Part shown: positions 1 to 20,559 of the stretch, in pieces
How the letters are laid out: each line of letters starts with the position of its first letter
Position numbering within the stretch: the first letter of the stretch is position 1
Origin: Typha latifolia
Taxonomy: Eukaryota; Streptophyta; Magnoliopsida; Poales; Typhaceae
DNA: 64,000 nucleotides
Assembly (NCBI GenBank): GCA_019914945.1
Contig: CM034109.1
Coordinates: 9,726,479 to 9,790,478 of the forward strand
Direction: 5' to 3'
Notes under the pieces: model-generated
Database searches by the model: none
Told to the model about the DNA's origin: nothing
The model's input: the letters and a program-made list of their open reading frames with translations, nothing else
Program-made: the position numbers and the translations under genes

Positions 1-953
1 TGTCAAAAATGGCATCTTAGTGCTTGTCTTCATTCAAATTCCCAAAGACCTCCCTCCATTTAGAGGCGGGAGAAAGACTCGTGGAATAGCTATTAATTTG
101 ATCAATGAAATTATCACAAAGACGCTTGTTTGGGCTAATTAGTTTTAAGTCTTTTGAGACATCAGAAAAACAAAGTGGTGGAAGCCTTGGAGGTCAGGAA
201 TCATGGCTAAATTTGCAAGCAAAGGAGAAATGGAATAAGAGACTCGATGCTGAAAGAGAGAACTTTCCTTTAGTTGATTTTTTTCCTACCTACAATAAAT
301 ATAAGGGATAATTAGACAGCCCTCCTGAATTATTTATAGTTTTTTCACATCTGTACTTTTTTTCATTATCCATATAAAACTCCTGAATTAAAAAAATATC
401 TACTTAGACCCTTTAACTTTAAAAAAAAAAAAAACTATATAAACTCTTTAAACGAAGGACTTTGTTAGATCAGAGAATATAAACTAAAAAAAAATTGAGA
501 GAGTATATGTGTGATAGTAGTTGAGAAAAGCTAAGTATAATTAACCGTAAATACTTAGAATTATTGCCTTTTCTCCTTGTTTTGGAGGAAGACTAGTTTT
601 CCTTGGAGATGAAGCACTCCTCGGGATGTTTGACGAGATGAGAAAGAGATATCATAGTTACCATTCATTGCATTTCATTCTAGAAAACCCATTCACTAGA
701 TTCCGAGTAAACTGTCCCATTAACCATACTCTTTTATATAAATTATCAGGACATACAGAAGTAGAAAACAAAGAGAACAACAAGACAACATTATAGGACA
801 ATGAGACGCATTCCTACACGCAAGGGAATCATCAAAATTGTATGTCCAGAAAAATCAGAAAAAAGCAGAGCAAGAAATCTATGATCAGTAGTCGCACAAA
901 AAAAAATATCAATCAGTAGCGCCCGGTGACCATATCTCCGAGAGACAGATATT
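1..953. other. 3' flank of NSF, no gene seen
   Basis: AT-rich DNA downstream of the NSF stop codon on the minus strand; the part nearest 953 is probably NSF 3' UTR. Around 320-480 there is a degenerate stretch with A and T runs in which CTCCTGAATTA recurs in two short copies, resembling old repeat debris. The only longer open frame (105-311, plus) is low-complexity and matches no family I know. I see no RNA gene or recognisable mobile element. Confidence 0.5.
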
Positions 954-9447
<8,494 letters not shown>

Positions 9448-10597
9448 GGGAGGTAGGGGAACGTAAAGGAGAGTAGTCGATCGAGATGAGGAATTCGAGG
9501 GAAGGAGAGTGAGATCGCACAGTATTTGGAGAGAGGCGAGACGGGAGGGAGGGAGGGAGGGAGAAAGAGAAAAGAGGAGCCAAGATGACTTCGGTCCGAA
9601 GGTTAATCGACAGGGAAACCGGCGTGGCCCGGTCAACAGCGCCCCTCTCGCTTTTCACAATATAAACTTAAGTCGGTAACGCTTATACGTGAATCGTCGA
9701 CTTTGTTCGTAGTCGCTGATGGGGAGATGCAACCATCTAGGATGAAGGTTAGTCGGCGCGTTAACTGTCTCTCGTTGCCGAGTTTAAGCTAGTACACTGA
9801 GCTGCCGACTATGAACTGGATAAAGCCCAAAAAGGCCAATAGAAAATTTATTTTCTTGTTATATTTGCAGCCGTAAGAATAATTAACAACATAATATATA
9901 TAATGTTCGGTAGCCAATCTAGTTACGTAAACTCTCAATTTCAAGCTCGTGAGACTTGTGGGCGAACAAAAAAGAAGGATATCTACTAAAATCGACAAGG
10001 TCTAGCAGCATGATGAGATACAACACACTAAGTTCTCTCAATATCCGAAAATAACTTCCTAGTGTCACATTAAAGTCTCAGGACGGATGTGACTCCAAAT
10101 TGCAAACGTATCAAGACAGTAAAAGTACATAAAATTGTCGTCTAATAGAGTAATAATGCAGGCATTTACACACGTTATCATATCAAATTGAGTTTGAGTG
10201 AAGAGTCTTAATTTGTTCAACTCCAGTCAACAAGAATGGGAACCCAAAAAAAAAACGTGCAAAAAAAAAAAAAAGAATTTAGATGCACGGTATGGTAGGG
10301 AAGAGGAATCAAGAATGAATCGAACAAAAATTGAGTCGCCAACGTGATAAATATGTGGGATTAAATCGACTTCAATGTTATGCATTAGTCCAGAGATGGA
10401 AGATGCCTTTACTAGGGAGAAGAGATTAAAGAAATTTTTGAGATGGTAATAAGAACTGCGCCTTAACATGGATTAATATAAAATAATTGAGAGCTCTACT
10501 TCCCATGTCATTTTGATAATAAACTGGCAGCTTAATCCCCACCAACCCTCATTAAAGCTCAATAAAATACAACACTAATAAAGATTAAAACCCTCAG

Positions 10598-10642
<45 letters not shown>

Positions 10643-10987
10643 TTAGTGATCATTACTTAAGGGGTCATCCTAATCATCTCTCTTATAGTTATGGAGCAAA
10701 TAATTCACTCCAATTCCTCTCTCATTGGCCACTACTAGTTCCCCTCTCTTTTTCTCTCTTTTTCTCTCTTTTTCTCTCTCTCTCTTCCTCTCCACGAAAA
10801 AGCTTCCTCCTATCAAATTCTCACACATATCAACCTACCCCGCTCCCTTTAGCAGTTGGCCTTCCAGAACCTACATAACCATCACTACATACATCCATAC
10901 ATATATATCCATACCTCTCTCTCTATCGCTATATCGTCTATTCATCTCCCATTCCATTCTATTCTATTGCCTTCACTATATACCAAT
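9448..10987. promoter_or_regulatory. Divergent intergenic/promoter region between NSF and the AP2/ERF gene
   Basis: A 1.5 kb spacer between two divergently transcribed start codons, so it must hold both promoters. Next to NSF (9520-9580) are CT/GA-rich purine tracts, probably NSF 5' UTR. At 10598-10642 a (GT)n(GA)n compound microsatellite lies about 350 bp upstream of the AP2/ERF start. From 10740 to 10800 the plus strand is CT-rich with TTTCTCTC repeats, typical of a plant 5' UTR. No convincing TATA box was located. Confidence 0.5.
10598..10642. repeat. (GT)n(GA)n compound microsatellite
   Basis: About 24 bp of alternating GT followed directly by about 21 bp of alternating GA, in the upstream region of the AP2/ERF gene. 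Seen directly. GA tracts can bind plant BBR/BPC GAGA-binding proteins, but function here is inference. Confidence 0.9.
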
Positions 10988-11608
10988 ATGAGTACTACTA
11001 ATTCCACGGAGACAGAAGCCAGCGGCGACGCAATGCCGTCGCCGACTTCGTCAATGAGCTCCTGCCCGGATCCGAAAGCGAAGCGGGTGCGGGGGGCGAG
11101 CAGGCACCCGTCTTACCACGGGGTTCGGAAGCGGGCGTGGGGAAAGTGGGTGTCCGAGATCCGCGAGCCAAGGAAGAAGTCGCGAATCTGGCTCGGGACC
11201 TTCCCCACGGCGGAGATGGCAGCGCGGGCGCACGACGTGGCGGCGCTGAGCCTGAAGGGCGCCTCCGCGGCGCTCAACTTCCCCGAGCTCGCCGCGTCTC
11301 TGCCGCGCCCAGCCACGCTGGCGCCGTGCGACATCCGGGCAGCGGCGTTGAAGGCGGCCGCGATGGAGGTCGAGGCGGCGGAGGAGTTGGGGGAGATCGT
11401 GGAGCTGCCGCGGCTCGGGGAAGGGGCGGCGATCGACTCGGCTGAGTTCGTCCTATACGACTCGGTCGATGACTGGGCCTACTCGCCGCCGTGGATGGAC
11501 GGTGCAGATGAGTTCGGATTCGCGATCGATCACATCTGGACGGCCGTTGATCCACTGCCGGGGTGGAATTACGAGAACAACTCGGAAGCGCTCGTTTGGG
11601 ATTGGTAA
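10988..11608 (+). CDS. AP2/ERF transcription factor, DREB A-4 / TINY-like (ERF group III), intronless
   Basis: 206-residue nuclear DNA-binding protein with one AP2/ERF domain at about residues 43-100. [17 protein letters not shown] followed by [11 protein letters not shown] is the TINY-type signature. V55 and E60 correspond to the V14/E19 pair that marks DREB proteins, which bind DRE/CRT elements (core CCGAC). The basic [11 protein letters not shown] just before the domain fits a nuclear localisation signal. The segment after it ([23 protein letters not shown]) is typical of this subgroup. The acidic C-terminus with tryptophans ending ALVWDW probably activates transcription. The ATG at 10988 is preferred to the in-frame upstream extension from 10856, whose translation is low-complexity 5' leader. 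High GC and lack of introns suit the family. The exact target genes cannot be told from sequence. Confidence 0.95.
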   Translation: MSTTNSTETEASGDAMPSPTSSMSSCPDPKAKRVRGASRHPSYHGVRKRAWGKWVSEIREPRKKSRIWLGTFPTAEMAARAHDVAALSLKGASAALNFPELAASLPRPATLAPCDIRAAALKAAAMEVEAAEELGEIVELPRLGEGAAIDSAEFVLYDSVDDWAYSPPWMDGADEFGFAIDHIWTAVDPLPGWNYENNSEALVWDW

Positions 11609-14600
11609 ATTAAATAAAAAAAGAATTCCTTCATTCTTCTTCTCCTCTCTATAAGTTATTCGATATTTTAACATATCACCCCCTACATTACCACCTTATT
11701 AGAAGGATAGAGTGGTAAATAGGAGGGTTTCTTACGAAAAATTACTCGATCTATTTGGTCTGGTCTCTATGTGCTAGATTGTCGAGGTGCAAGGCGACTG
11801 TACGGTGTGGATGAATCCGGATAAAGTTATTCTACTCTTGTACTTATTCTGCATTTCCTAATCAGTGGCTTCACATTTGTGCTAGCAATTACATGATATA
11901 AACTATAAAGCCTCTGCAAAAGTAGCCAATAGTTTGGAGACCTCATCTTTGCTGCTCTATTGCTTCCTCTGTATCTTTTCCTCGAGAAGATATCAATAAT
12001 AGTATATCTTCTACACATATTTGATTGAATGGAAGGACTTAATTTGTAAATATAAAAGATATAAGACTTAAATCGCAAATAGGTGAACAGATAGTGTGTT
12101 AAATGCAAATTGTCTTTATGTTAAACGTGGGTGTTATGAGGAAAGAATATTGCAAATTTGGATTCATTTGATGACCATCCGGAGCAAGTCAAAAACTTCA
12201 TTAATTCTCTTTAATAAAAACAAAGAAATTAAACTTCATAAGTTTGATTAATAATTGATGGTTGCATCATTTGGGTACACAGGAAGGAACAATAAAAATT
12301 AGACCATAGATGAACCATGGAGATGGTCATTGGAATTGAAGTGCTTGCTTGGATTTAGGATTTCTTTTTTTCTTTTGTAAAGATTAATAGAAGTTTCTTA
12401 TAAGTTTTATTGTACCCATTCTTCTTTGGACGACAAGAAACCTATTATTATAGGACAAGAGTACGTAGTCTCCCAGAGATAGTATTTGTTATGTTATTAG
12501 GAGGCTCGTTTGACTGGAGAAGTACGTGTTACTTTTAAGACCTTCAGATTAATTATTCAATCTCAAAAACTCTCTCAAGGCATAGAGGCGAGTATTAATA
12601 ATTAATTACACTGAGAGGAAGTTTGTCTGACTGTAGATAAGTAGGTCTTATTTTAGACACCTATTAGACTTTAACGAGCCTCTAAGTCAGCTTAATCTGT
12701 GCAATTTGCATGCCGGAAAAGTTTCACCGTCGCACCAAGTAATACTATTTTCGAGTTGAAGTGATACCTAATCGTGTTAATCTCTACTAGCTTTTAACAA
12801 CTTAATTGTAATTTATTTTTAAAGTAATAACAATAGGTTTTATGTACGTTTTATATATAATAAAAAGATTTGCGTGATAGATTCAGATACTTAATTTTGG
12901 AAGTTTCCATAACAGTACGATGTCATTGTCAATTCGGATGGGAATAAGTACGAGTGTTGTTATCAGAGGTAATGTATCACTTTCAGATGCATGAAAGATG
13001 AGATAAAACTGGAACAACATGGATAACTTAGTAAGAGAGGATTAGCTACACTAAAATTTTCATTAAAATACTCTTATCCAACCCAAAATAATTTCACCTC
13101 GCAAATCTTACCCAAGCTATAAGTACATAGGATAATTTTTTGATCGGATCTAAGTTGCTCCCCTTTTGATTTGATGTTGAGGAAGATATGAGGTTCACTC
13201 TACTCTTGGAAAGAAGAAGATAAAAAGGCATTTTTTTTGTATTAAAAAACAATAATTTACAATGGATGAAATATTCTCATCTGCCAAAATTATATTAACT
13301 TAATCAAGAATATTTCTGCACATAACCCCTATAAGAGAAGGCTAGATTTACAAAAGTAAAAAAATGAAGAAATAAAAAAAAAAATTCCTGTGGGCCCAAA
13401 TTTCTCTTGGCGACATGTAGATCAAGTGGTGCTTCCCAAAGTTTCACGTCCCATGCAGCTGTGGGGCACCTCTCCTGTCCTAGGTTCAATTTCTTTTTCG
13501 GTACGATTATTCGACCCAGTCTTAATTTTTTATTATCTTTCATTCAATCATGCATATATACTACAAGAATTGCTTACAGTAAGATGATTAGCATCTTACA
13601 TTATGGTTCTGAAGGATTAAGGTATAAATGACTCGGGAATATTCGAGGAATGAGAAACTATTGGACAACTTTTATGATGCATACCAGTCAAACAAATACG
13701 ATTTCTATTCTTCCGTCGTAATCGTTGCCTTGTCATTTATACGATGGGAGGAATATCACATGCTAGGTTTATTCCCATGTGACAAATTTGAGACAAAAAA
13801 GAGAAATATGAAAGAGATAGATAGCATTGGACACAAGACTAAGACATTGTTGTTGTTGTGGAATAACTCACAGCATCTTAGTCAGCTTGCGTGACTCAGC
13901 ATAACATTGGAGGTTTCCCCGACTCAACCAAGATATGAAATGTGATCCAAAAGAAAATGATTTAAGACTTCATTCATCAGTCTCAGAATTGTTTAGGCAG
14001 TGAAGACAGATGACGCAGGACCTGAAATGCATGAAGGAATAAGCTTTGACCATAATATACACATTTCTCTTACAAGCTGAGGTTTTTTATTGAGATGTTA
14101 AAGGTATTGACCAAGATCTTGATTGATATAATTAATCAAAAAGAATTCAGACTGATGCATTTAAATATATTGAGTTCAAAAAATCTCGCCGTATATGACT
14201 TGATACATCCCAAATATCGCCAGAGCAGTACCAGCATCTGTCGACATAGAATCTTTTCTGCCAATTCAGAAAGAGTGCTGGTTAGATTCATCTCTCCAAC
14301 ATCAGCTAATATTTTTACCTTATACACAAGATGGAGAGGCTTTGAGCCCTTTCTGAGATTGTTGACCTTCATCTTGTTTCACACCATTAGTAGATGTTGC
14401 ATGGCGATACTCTAATCTTGACCACACAAAAATCTCGGCTGCAGCTTCTGGAATATTTGAAAGGCATTTTCTATCAAAGAAAAGAATCCAAAGTCAGAAG
14501 TAAACCCACCTGCACTCTTACCGATTCACTAGTTCTATAACGCAACAATAGGCATTTGTTCATGGCAAATGCTAAAACGTCAAAATACTTGATTGCCTTG

Positions 14601-14706
14601 GGCATTCTTGAGATGTAAAAGAATAGCTCGGATATAAAACATATGTTAAACTGGTCAGAGGAAAATACCTAGACATTAGTCAGCACTCAGCAGTAACAAG
14701 CATAAA
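11609..14706. other. AT-rich intergenic region
   Basis: Three kilobases between the AP2/ERF stop and the PWP2 stop, two genes that converge on it. 11609-11700 is probably AP2/ERF 3' UTR and 14400-14706 probably PWP2 3' UTR. A small inverted-repeat element lies at 12497-12686. Short open frames at 13304-13894 and 14095-14415 are not supported by composition or recognisable motifs. No tRNA or miRNA family recognised. Confidence 0.5.
12497..12686. repeat. Possible decayed MITE-like inverted-repeat element
   Basis: GAGGCTCGTT at 12501-12510 is exactly complementary to AACGAGCCTC at 12673-12682, each preceded in its own orientation by TTAG or TTA. Inside, a diverged direct copy of the left end (GTTTGACTG and GTTTGTCTGACTG contexts followed by AAGTA) occurs near 12615-12660. 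The arms are short and there is no clean target-site duplication, so this is only a candidate. Confidence 0.3.
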
Positions 14707-17700
14707 TTATATCTTTGTTCCTGTAGAGCACAGATATTTCAATAGATACTCATTTGAGGAACAAGTATCACTCAGATCCTGATGTAGTTTTGTTATTGCC
14801 TTTTGCAAGGACTTCAGTGCTGGAAGCAAACTTCTGGAATTCTGCTGAATGAAATGACCATGAACCTTACAGAGCTCCTACAACACATGGACACATTTAG
14901 ATGCAAGCTTGCATATGACTATAGTGCTTACCTAGTCACTAGCATTAAATTTACCTGACACCATTGGAGGATAAATTCAAGATGTGGACAGCTTTCTAAA
15001 AGATCAGCAAATGCTTCAATCAACCTATGAAGATACTTAAATGGTACTGACGAAGAAATAGCAGGTATATCCGATGGATCCACAGAAAAAATGCACTTTT
15101 TGATTAGCGAGTCTTCATTCAGACGGAGGCTGAGCAACAAGGCTCTCTGTTTTTGGTCCTCCGCAAGAGCTTCATCGACTTTCTGTAGAGCAATTATAAT
15201 CATGCTAGAGATAATCAACTAATAACCTTCAACGAGAAGTTAAAACAAGGAGGATAACAAACAATACCTCAGGAGTAACATCCATGTCAAGATCTGTCGG
15301 ATCAAAAACAAATGATTCATCAATTGAGTATATTAGAACTCCCTCAGTAGTTGCTGCTGCCCAAGATCTACCAGTTGGTGCAATTTTCAAGCATTTTGTA
15401 TGGGCTATAGGGCGTCCACGGTTTGGCAGAGAACCAGGTAAATCATGTCCTAGCCTTTCTGTTGTTTGTTGGTCGATTCCTTCATCAATATCACTATTTT
15501 CATCATCAATTAAATCTACTGGGCCAGCATCTGTCATCTTCTTGGAGTTCAGAAAATCAAGAACTCCATCCAAGGAGAGATTGCGAGTAATTTGAAATCT
15601 GCGAAGCAGTACCTAACAAGTCAAAGAGGACATGCACCAAACAGCTTAAAACTTGATAAGCAAATATCAATCAATTGTACATTCCAACATTAGTAAATAA
15701 CACTATATAGCTGCCGGGAAAATATATTATATTTTGATAAGTTCTCCTATTGGACCAAAATGAAATAAAGGTTCTAGTAAAATAACACTACATAGCTGCT
15801 GGGAAAACATAGTACATTTTGACAAGTTAATCAGATATGTGGCTCCAAGCAGCATATGGAAGAGATATATTGCTGATTACACATCTTTAACAGGTGATCG
15901 GCTAACAGCAGCAAATGCATGGAAAACATAGTGAGATCATTAGGCAGCATCTGACCAAAAGGCTCTCTTGGCAAACAACTAGGGGTATACCAGCAAAGCA
16001 CACAAGACTATAAATTATCAGATGAAAGAAAAGAAAAGATTTCTAACCTGATCTGCAATATCATACATGCATATGTACTTGCTGTTCCCTGCAGCTAAAA
16101 TATAGCTTCCATCAGCAGAGTAGCATAAAGTTGTAAAATATTTCCCTGAAGTTGAGTTAGCTGCTGTTCTTCTATCAGTCATGAGACGTCCACCAGCAAT
16201 GTCCCTGCGGCCCTCAATTGTATACATCAGCAGGCCATCCAAAGGATCCCAAAAGTGGATTAGACCATCTAATGTACTGCAAGCTAGCTGCTTTCCATCT
16301 GGACGATAAACAACAGTGAGAACATCATGTGTATGCGGAAATGTTTCCACTGCACCTTTTCCTTCAAATACATCCCACAAGCGCACAGTTTTATCCCACG
16401 ATGATGAAGCCAGAATAGCCTATGAAAACAAGTCATTAGTGTTCCCACTCAACCAGCATGATGGCAGAAGTTACTTCATTCAAGAAAAAAAAACATTACA
16501 TGTTTAAAAAAGAATGGTCCAAGACAAAGTCCTATTTTAAATGTGTTACAGATGCATTGGAAAAGCACAAGAACATTCAAGATGCAAGCCGACTTACATT
16601 TGTTGGTGAGAACATTAAACTGTGAACTGGTCCCTCATGACCACTGAGGACATCCAACAAGCGCCCAGTCTTCATTGACCAAACAAATATCTAAACCACA
16701 TTTATGAAATATGGTCAAAGACATAACCAAGACTACTAGGAATGTAAACACCATATCGATACATTTATTTAGTTATAAAAAGTACATACCTCAAATGAAT
16801 CAAGTGTTCCAGCACAAATTACTTCCCCACTCTGGTCTGAAGCTAAAGAAACAAACTGTCTAGGAGAAGGAGTGGTAAATGTCCTAAAATTCCGATAACG
16901 AAACAAATCCCAAGCACGAACCGTACCATCAAGTGAAGCACTCAAGAGACTGTGGTTATTAGCCATAAAATGAAGTGCAGTGACTGCATTAGTATGTTCT
17001 GAAAATGTTATGAAACAAAACCCTGATGCAGCTGTCCAAACCTGAAAAACATTAACAGCACAGTTCAACCTCGCTGGAGACAACCAATATATTGAAAAAG
17101 AAAAACTTTAAACAATACAAAGTTATAAGAAAGATAGATCAGCTGGTGCAATTGAATACCGATAAAACATTAGGCAAGTAACTCTATCGAGCTTTTTCTC
17201 AAGTTAGCTAGGCTAAACTCATTGCTAAACTTGCAAGATCTGGAAGGCCTCTTTAAATGAAACAAGCCTCACTTCCCAAGAAAAATGAGGTTTTAGAAGT
17301 TTGATATACTTCCTTTGATAAGCTTACTCGAGAAGCTCAAGCAAGATAGAGAAGATACAACTAAGACAGAAACAAACTTTAATAATGTCATCTAGCAATT
17401 TAGAACCTGATTTAGCTCTCAATGAAAATTAACTGCAGGTATTCTTGAATGGCAACTACTTTATTTCGGTCTTTTGGGTACATTTATCTACACCCACATT
17501 GGTTTCACAGATGGATTTCAGTTTAGCTTAAGGTCGACAAGTTTATACATCATAAATGACAAAATAAAAACCAAAGAGTATCAATGATGTATGACAATGT
17601 AGATTCAGGTGAATATATAAAATTATAAATCCTGGAATCCAAACATAGAGTAAAGAGCTCATGAAATAAAAAGTGACTATAAAGAGTATATACTAATTTT

Positions 17701-18965
17701 GGGCAATGATTACCTAAAACTATAAGTCATTTTTCCAATATAATTGTACTTACCTTGACTTTGTTATCATCAGCTCCTGTGGCCAACATTTGTGAATCAG
17801 GTGAGTATGCAATGCAATTCACATCGAAATAATGACCCTGTTGTTTCAGAATATAGCTCTCTGATCGCCATTCCCACACAAGCAGCTGCCCGAGCTTCGC
17901 ACAACCAAAAGTTAACCAATTCCCAAGTTTGTTAAACACTGCAGTGGTTATCTTCTCTCTCGAAATGGAAAGCAAGTGGATGCATACAAAATCCGGCATC
18001 TGATAAAGCCCAAAAACTCCATTAGAGAACCCAACAACCACCATATCAAGCTCCCTGTGATAATCGCAAGCTGATAATTTTGCTGGCGACTGCATGAAGA
18101 AATCCTTCTTCTGCAATTCCCATCTCGCTTTATGCAAAGGAGTCTCTAATTCGTCCTCATCAACACTTTCCAGGGTCTTCCTTTTCCGACCGTCATTCTC
18201 AATCTCATCAGGATCTCCTCTAGGAACCTTCTGTTCTGGCGTCCCAGGAGCAGGAGGATCCAAGATGCTCCCTTTAGAGTCACCAAAATCTCCATTTTTC
18301 TCCAAATTCCAGGTAAGGATGGCTCCATCCCTTGAAATAGTATACACTCTATGAACCCTACCGCTCTTCTTCTCCACGGCAAAGAAGGCTCCAACAATGG
18401 CTTCCCTGTGCCCAAGAAACAAGAAAGGCTTATTCTTCGATCGGTTCGAGCTGTTCACAGCGAAGAGCCTCACGGTGAGATCCTTCGATCCCGCGAGGAG
18501 GTATTTAGAGTCCGAGCTCCAATCCAACGAGGTCACAGTGGCGGCACAGTCTGGAAAGGTCTTCTCGAGATGGAAGGGGAAGAACTCCTTGCGGAAACCA
18601 GGGGACCGCCAGATCTGGATGAGCTTTCCAAGGCCGACGGCAATAAGCGCACCATCAGAGCTGAACCGGACGGCGGATACGGCCTTCTTGAAGGCCATAC
18701 GGTGGAGTACAGCGCGGCGCCGAATGTTAACGAAGAGGGCCCGAGAGCCATCATCGACGGCGAGGAGGAAGTTGCCATCTGGGGAAACGGCGATGCGGGA
18801 GATATTGGACGAGGACTCGAAGGGTAGCGTTACAGTTTGGGACTTGATGAGGTCGGTGGAGGAGATGCGGTTGCCGACGGGGGAGAGGAGGACAGAGTCT
18901 CCGGAGACGACAGCGTTTCCGCCACGGTAGGGAGCGCCGAGAAGGTTCTGGAAGCGAAAGTTCAT
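14707..18965 (-). CDS. PWP2: Periodic tryptophan protein 2 (PWP2/UTP1), WD40 U3 snoRNP component
   Basis: Nucleolar WD40-repeat scaffold of the UTP-B subcomplex of the small-subunit processome, needed for 18S rRNA maturation. The start (cat 18963-18965) gives MNFRFQNLLGAPYRGGNAVV, the PWP2 N-terminus. Exon 1 (17754-18965) encodes 404 codons with the first WD40 propeller. Exon 2 (16790-17041) starts VWTAASGFCF and carries GTVRAWDLFRYRNFRTF. Following exons give IFVWSMKTGRLLDVLSGHEG, SSWDKTVRLWDVFEGKG, an acidic linker DDENSDIDEG and the C-terminal UTP12-type region HLEFILQWCQ. The last exon (14707-14877) ends SSNEYLLKYLCSTGTKI and the stop. Domain order, size and tail match plant PWP2, and I saw no frame breaks. 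The upstream telobox and site II elements fit coordinated ribosome-biogenesis expression. Confidence 0.96.
15692..15828. repeat. Imperfect direct duplication inside a PWP2 intron
   Basis: Two copies of about 52 bp, at 15692-15743 and 15776-15828, share AGTAA(A)ATAACACTA, then AGCTG, GGGAAAA and a TTTTGA(T/C)AAGTT end, with scattered transitions between them. They look like a local duplication that has diverged, not a known element. Confidence 0.7.
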
Positions 18966-19160
18966 GGCGGGCAGATGGGAGAGGTCGGAGATCTCTAGGT
19001 TTAGGGTTTAGGGTTTATTGTTTGGAGAAAGGAGGGAAGAAAGCCGCTAACTCGGGAAGACGACGGCTTAAACCCAACAAGTCAAGGGAGCAACGATGGG
19101 CCAATTGGGCCTAATTCTTATTAATGGGCTTTAAAGAAACCAATGGGCCCAATATAAAAT
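18966..19160 (-). promoter_or_regulatory. PWP2 proximal promoter: telobox repeats plus four site II motifs
   Basis: On the gene's own strand, AAACCCTAAACCCTAAACC lies at 19016-18998, about 35-50 bp upstream of the ATG: tandem teloboxes. Further upstream are TGGGCC at 19097-19102, 19106-19111 and 19144-19149, and TGGGCT at 19125-19130 (plus-strand reading). Telobox plus site II modules are established marks of plant promoters for ribosomal-protein and ribosome-biogenesis genes, bound by TCP factors (site II) and telobox-binding factors. This agrees with PWP2's role. Activity itself is inferred. Confidence 0.8.
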
Positions 19161-19480
19161 TTGACCGTGAATTATAAATTGAAGGATTTCTAAAATCCTA
19201 ACATTACAACAAAAAAAAAAGTTTTATTCCATTATGCCTCAGAGATAATTACATTTAGATTCTCACAACTACTGTCAATTTATATATAAACTTTCTTATT
19301 TATTTTTAGTGACATATAATCCCCTCAAAACTCCTAAATGTCTATTTTTAAGTTGTCATTTTGATTATTTTTTTGCTTTAAAAAGTATTATATTACTATC
19401 GTGCGATTAATTTTAGATTTTTGTATAATTATTTTGAAGAAGAAAAAAAAAAGCCAAGTTAAAAATAAAATAATTATTTA

Positions 19481-19873
19481 GGTCTCGGTTCATTCGTGCA
19501 TAAAATTATTTTTAAGAATAATTTTATGCACACCTTTTAAATATAAATTAGGTACGTCTATAAATTTATTATATTTTATTATTTTGTTATAAAATGTAAT
19601 GAGTACATTAAATAAATTTAAGTAAGAACTAATGTTTGATTACTAACCGAGAATGAGTATGTTAATTATAATAGAAATTTTACTTAAAAAATATGTATAA
19701 ATCTATTGCACCTTTTTTATCTGTGGTAAGATTTTTTAATGTATAATTTGTCACATAACTTTTTTATACAAGATTTGACTAAAATATACATAATTAAATG
19801 CTTAATTATAAAATATTTTTAAAAAATATTAATTTATAAAAAAATATTTTTTATACATGAACCAAACTTCATC
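19481..19873. mobile_element. Tourist/PIF-Harbinger-like MITE (candidate)
   Basis: An AT-rich element of about 393 bp with no coding capacity. Its ends form imperfect terminal inverted repeats around GGTTCAT: left GGTCTCGGTTCATTCGTGCA, right end (reverse complement) GATGAAGTTTGGTTCATGTA. TTA flanks both sides (19478-19480 and 19874-19876), the target duplication expected for Tourist elements. The left arm carries a perfect 15-bp palindrome arm pair (19496-19510 with 19517-19531, 6-nt loop). Terminal repeats are degenerate, so the family call is tentative. Confidence 0.5.
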
Positions 19874-20487
19874 TTAGCGTTTTTCCTCTACTCTAAGTTC
19901 TATATTTAATTAGCCATGTTAATTATTACTAGTTTGAGACTTGAGAAAGAAACTCTAAAAAGTGCAATTAATCATTGCCCAATGGAAAGGAGATGCTAAC
20001 AAAGGCAAAAAGGATCTTTGAACTATAGGAATCTATGAGGTCATTTACAAGGATTAATAGAAGTCCAAGATGCCCTTGTTTACATAAGTATCTCCTTTGT
20101 TAAGTATGCCATTAACATCAATCAAGGGGTCCACAAGGAGCACAACCCAACTCATGGTGCCTCTCCATAGCTAAGGCAAGTAGGCCAAGGCCTTAGAATC
20201 CAGCTCAGTGCCCCATCACTTCATGGACCCTAAGTGGGTTTTATTGAAACTTACAAACAGACCATCACAAATCTTAAGATGCCCTTGTTCCCATAAGTAT
20301 CTCTGTTGCTAAATATGCTATCAAAAACAAAGTGATTAATTATTCACAATATCACCATACTTTTCATACTGGTGTAGGAAAAAAGTGACTCTTTTATTAA
20401 AAATTAAAAAATAGTCACTTCACTGAAATAAGATATTTTATTAAATTTCATTTTCTAACCACTAAACAGCACTTATGTATACAAGTC

Positions 20488-20490
<3 letters not shown>

Positions 20491-20556
<66 letters not shown>
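20491..20556. repeat. (AG)33 microsatellite
   Basis: 66 bp of uninterrupted AG dinucleotide about 1.9 kb upstream of the CCD8 start. Perfect over its whole length, hence probably young and variable in length. It could serve as a GAGA-type binding tract, but nothing in the sequence proves this. Confidence 0.97.

Positions 20557-20559
<3 letters not shown>

Noticed and set aside
105..311. Plus-strand open frame of 68 codons
   Set aside because: Nothing recognisable; may be debris, but the evidence is too thin to call a gene or pseudogene.
11051..11674. Several open frames in other frames of the AP2/ERF gene
   Set aside because: Shadows of a GC-rich coding exon; they lack family motifs.
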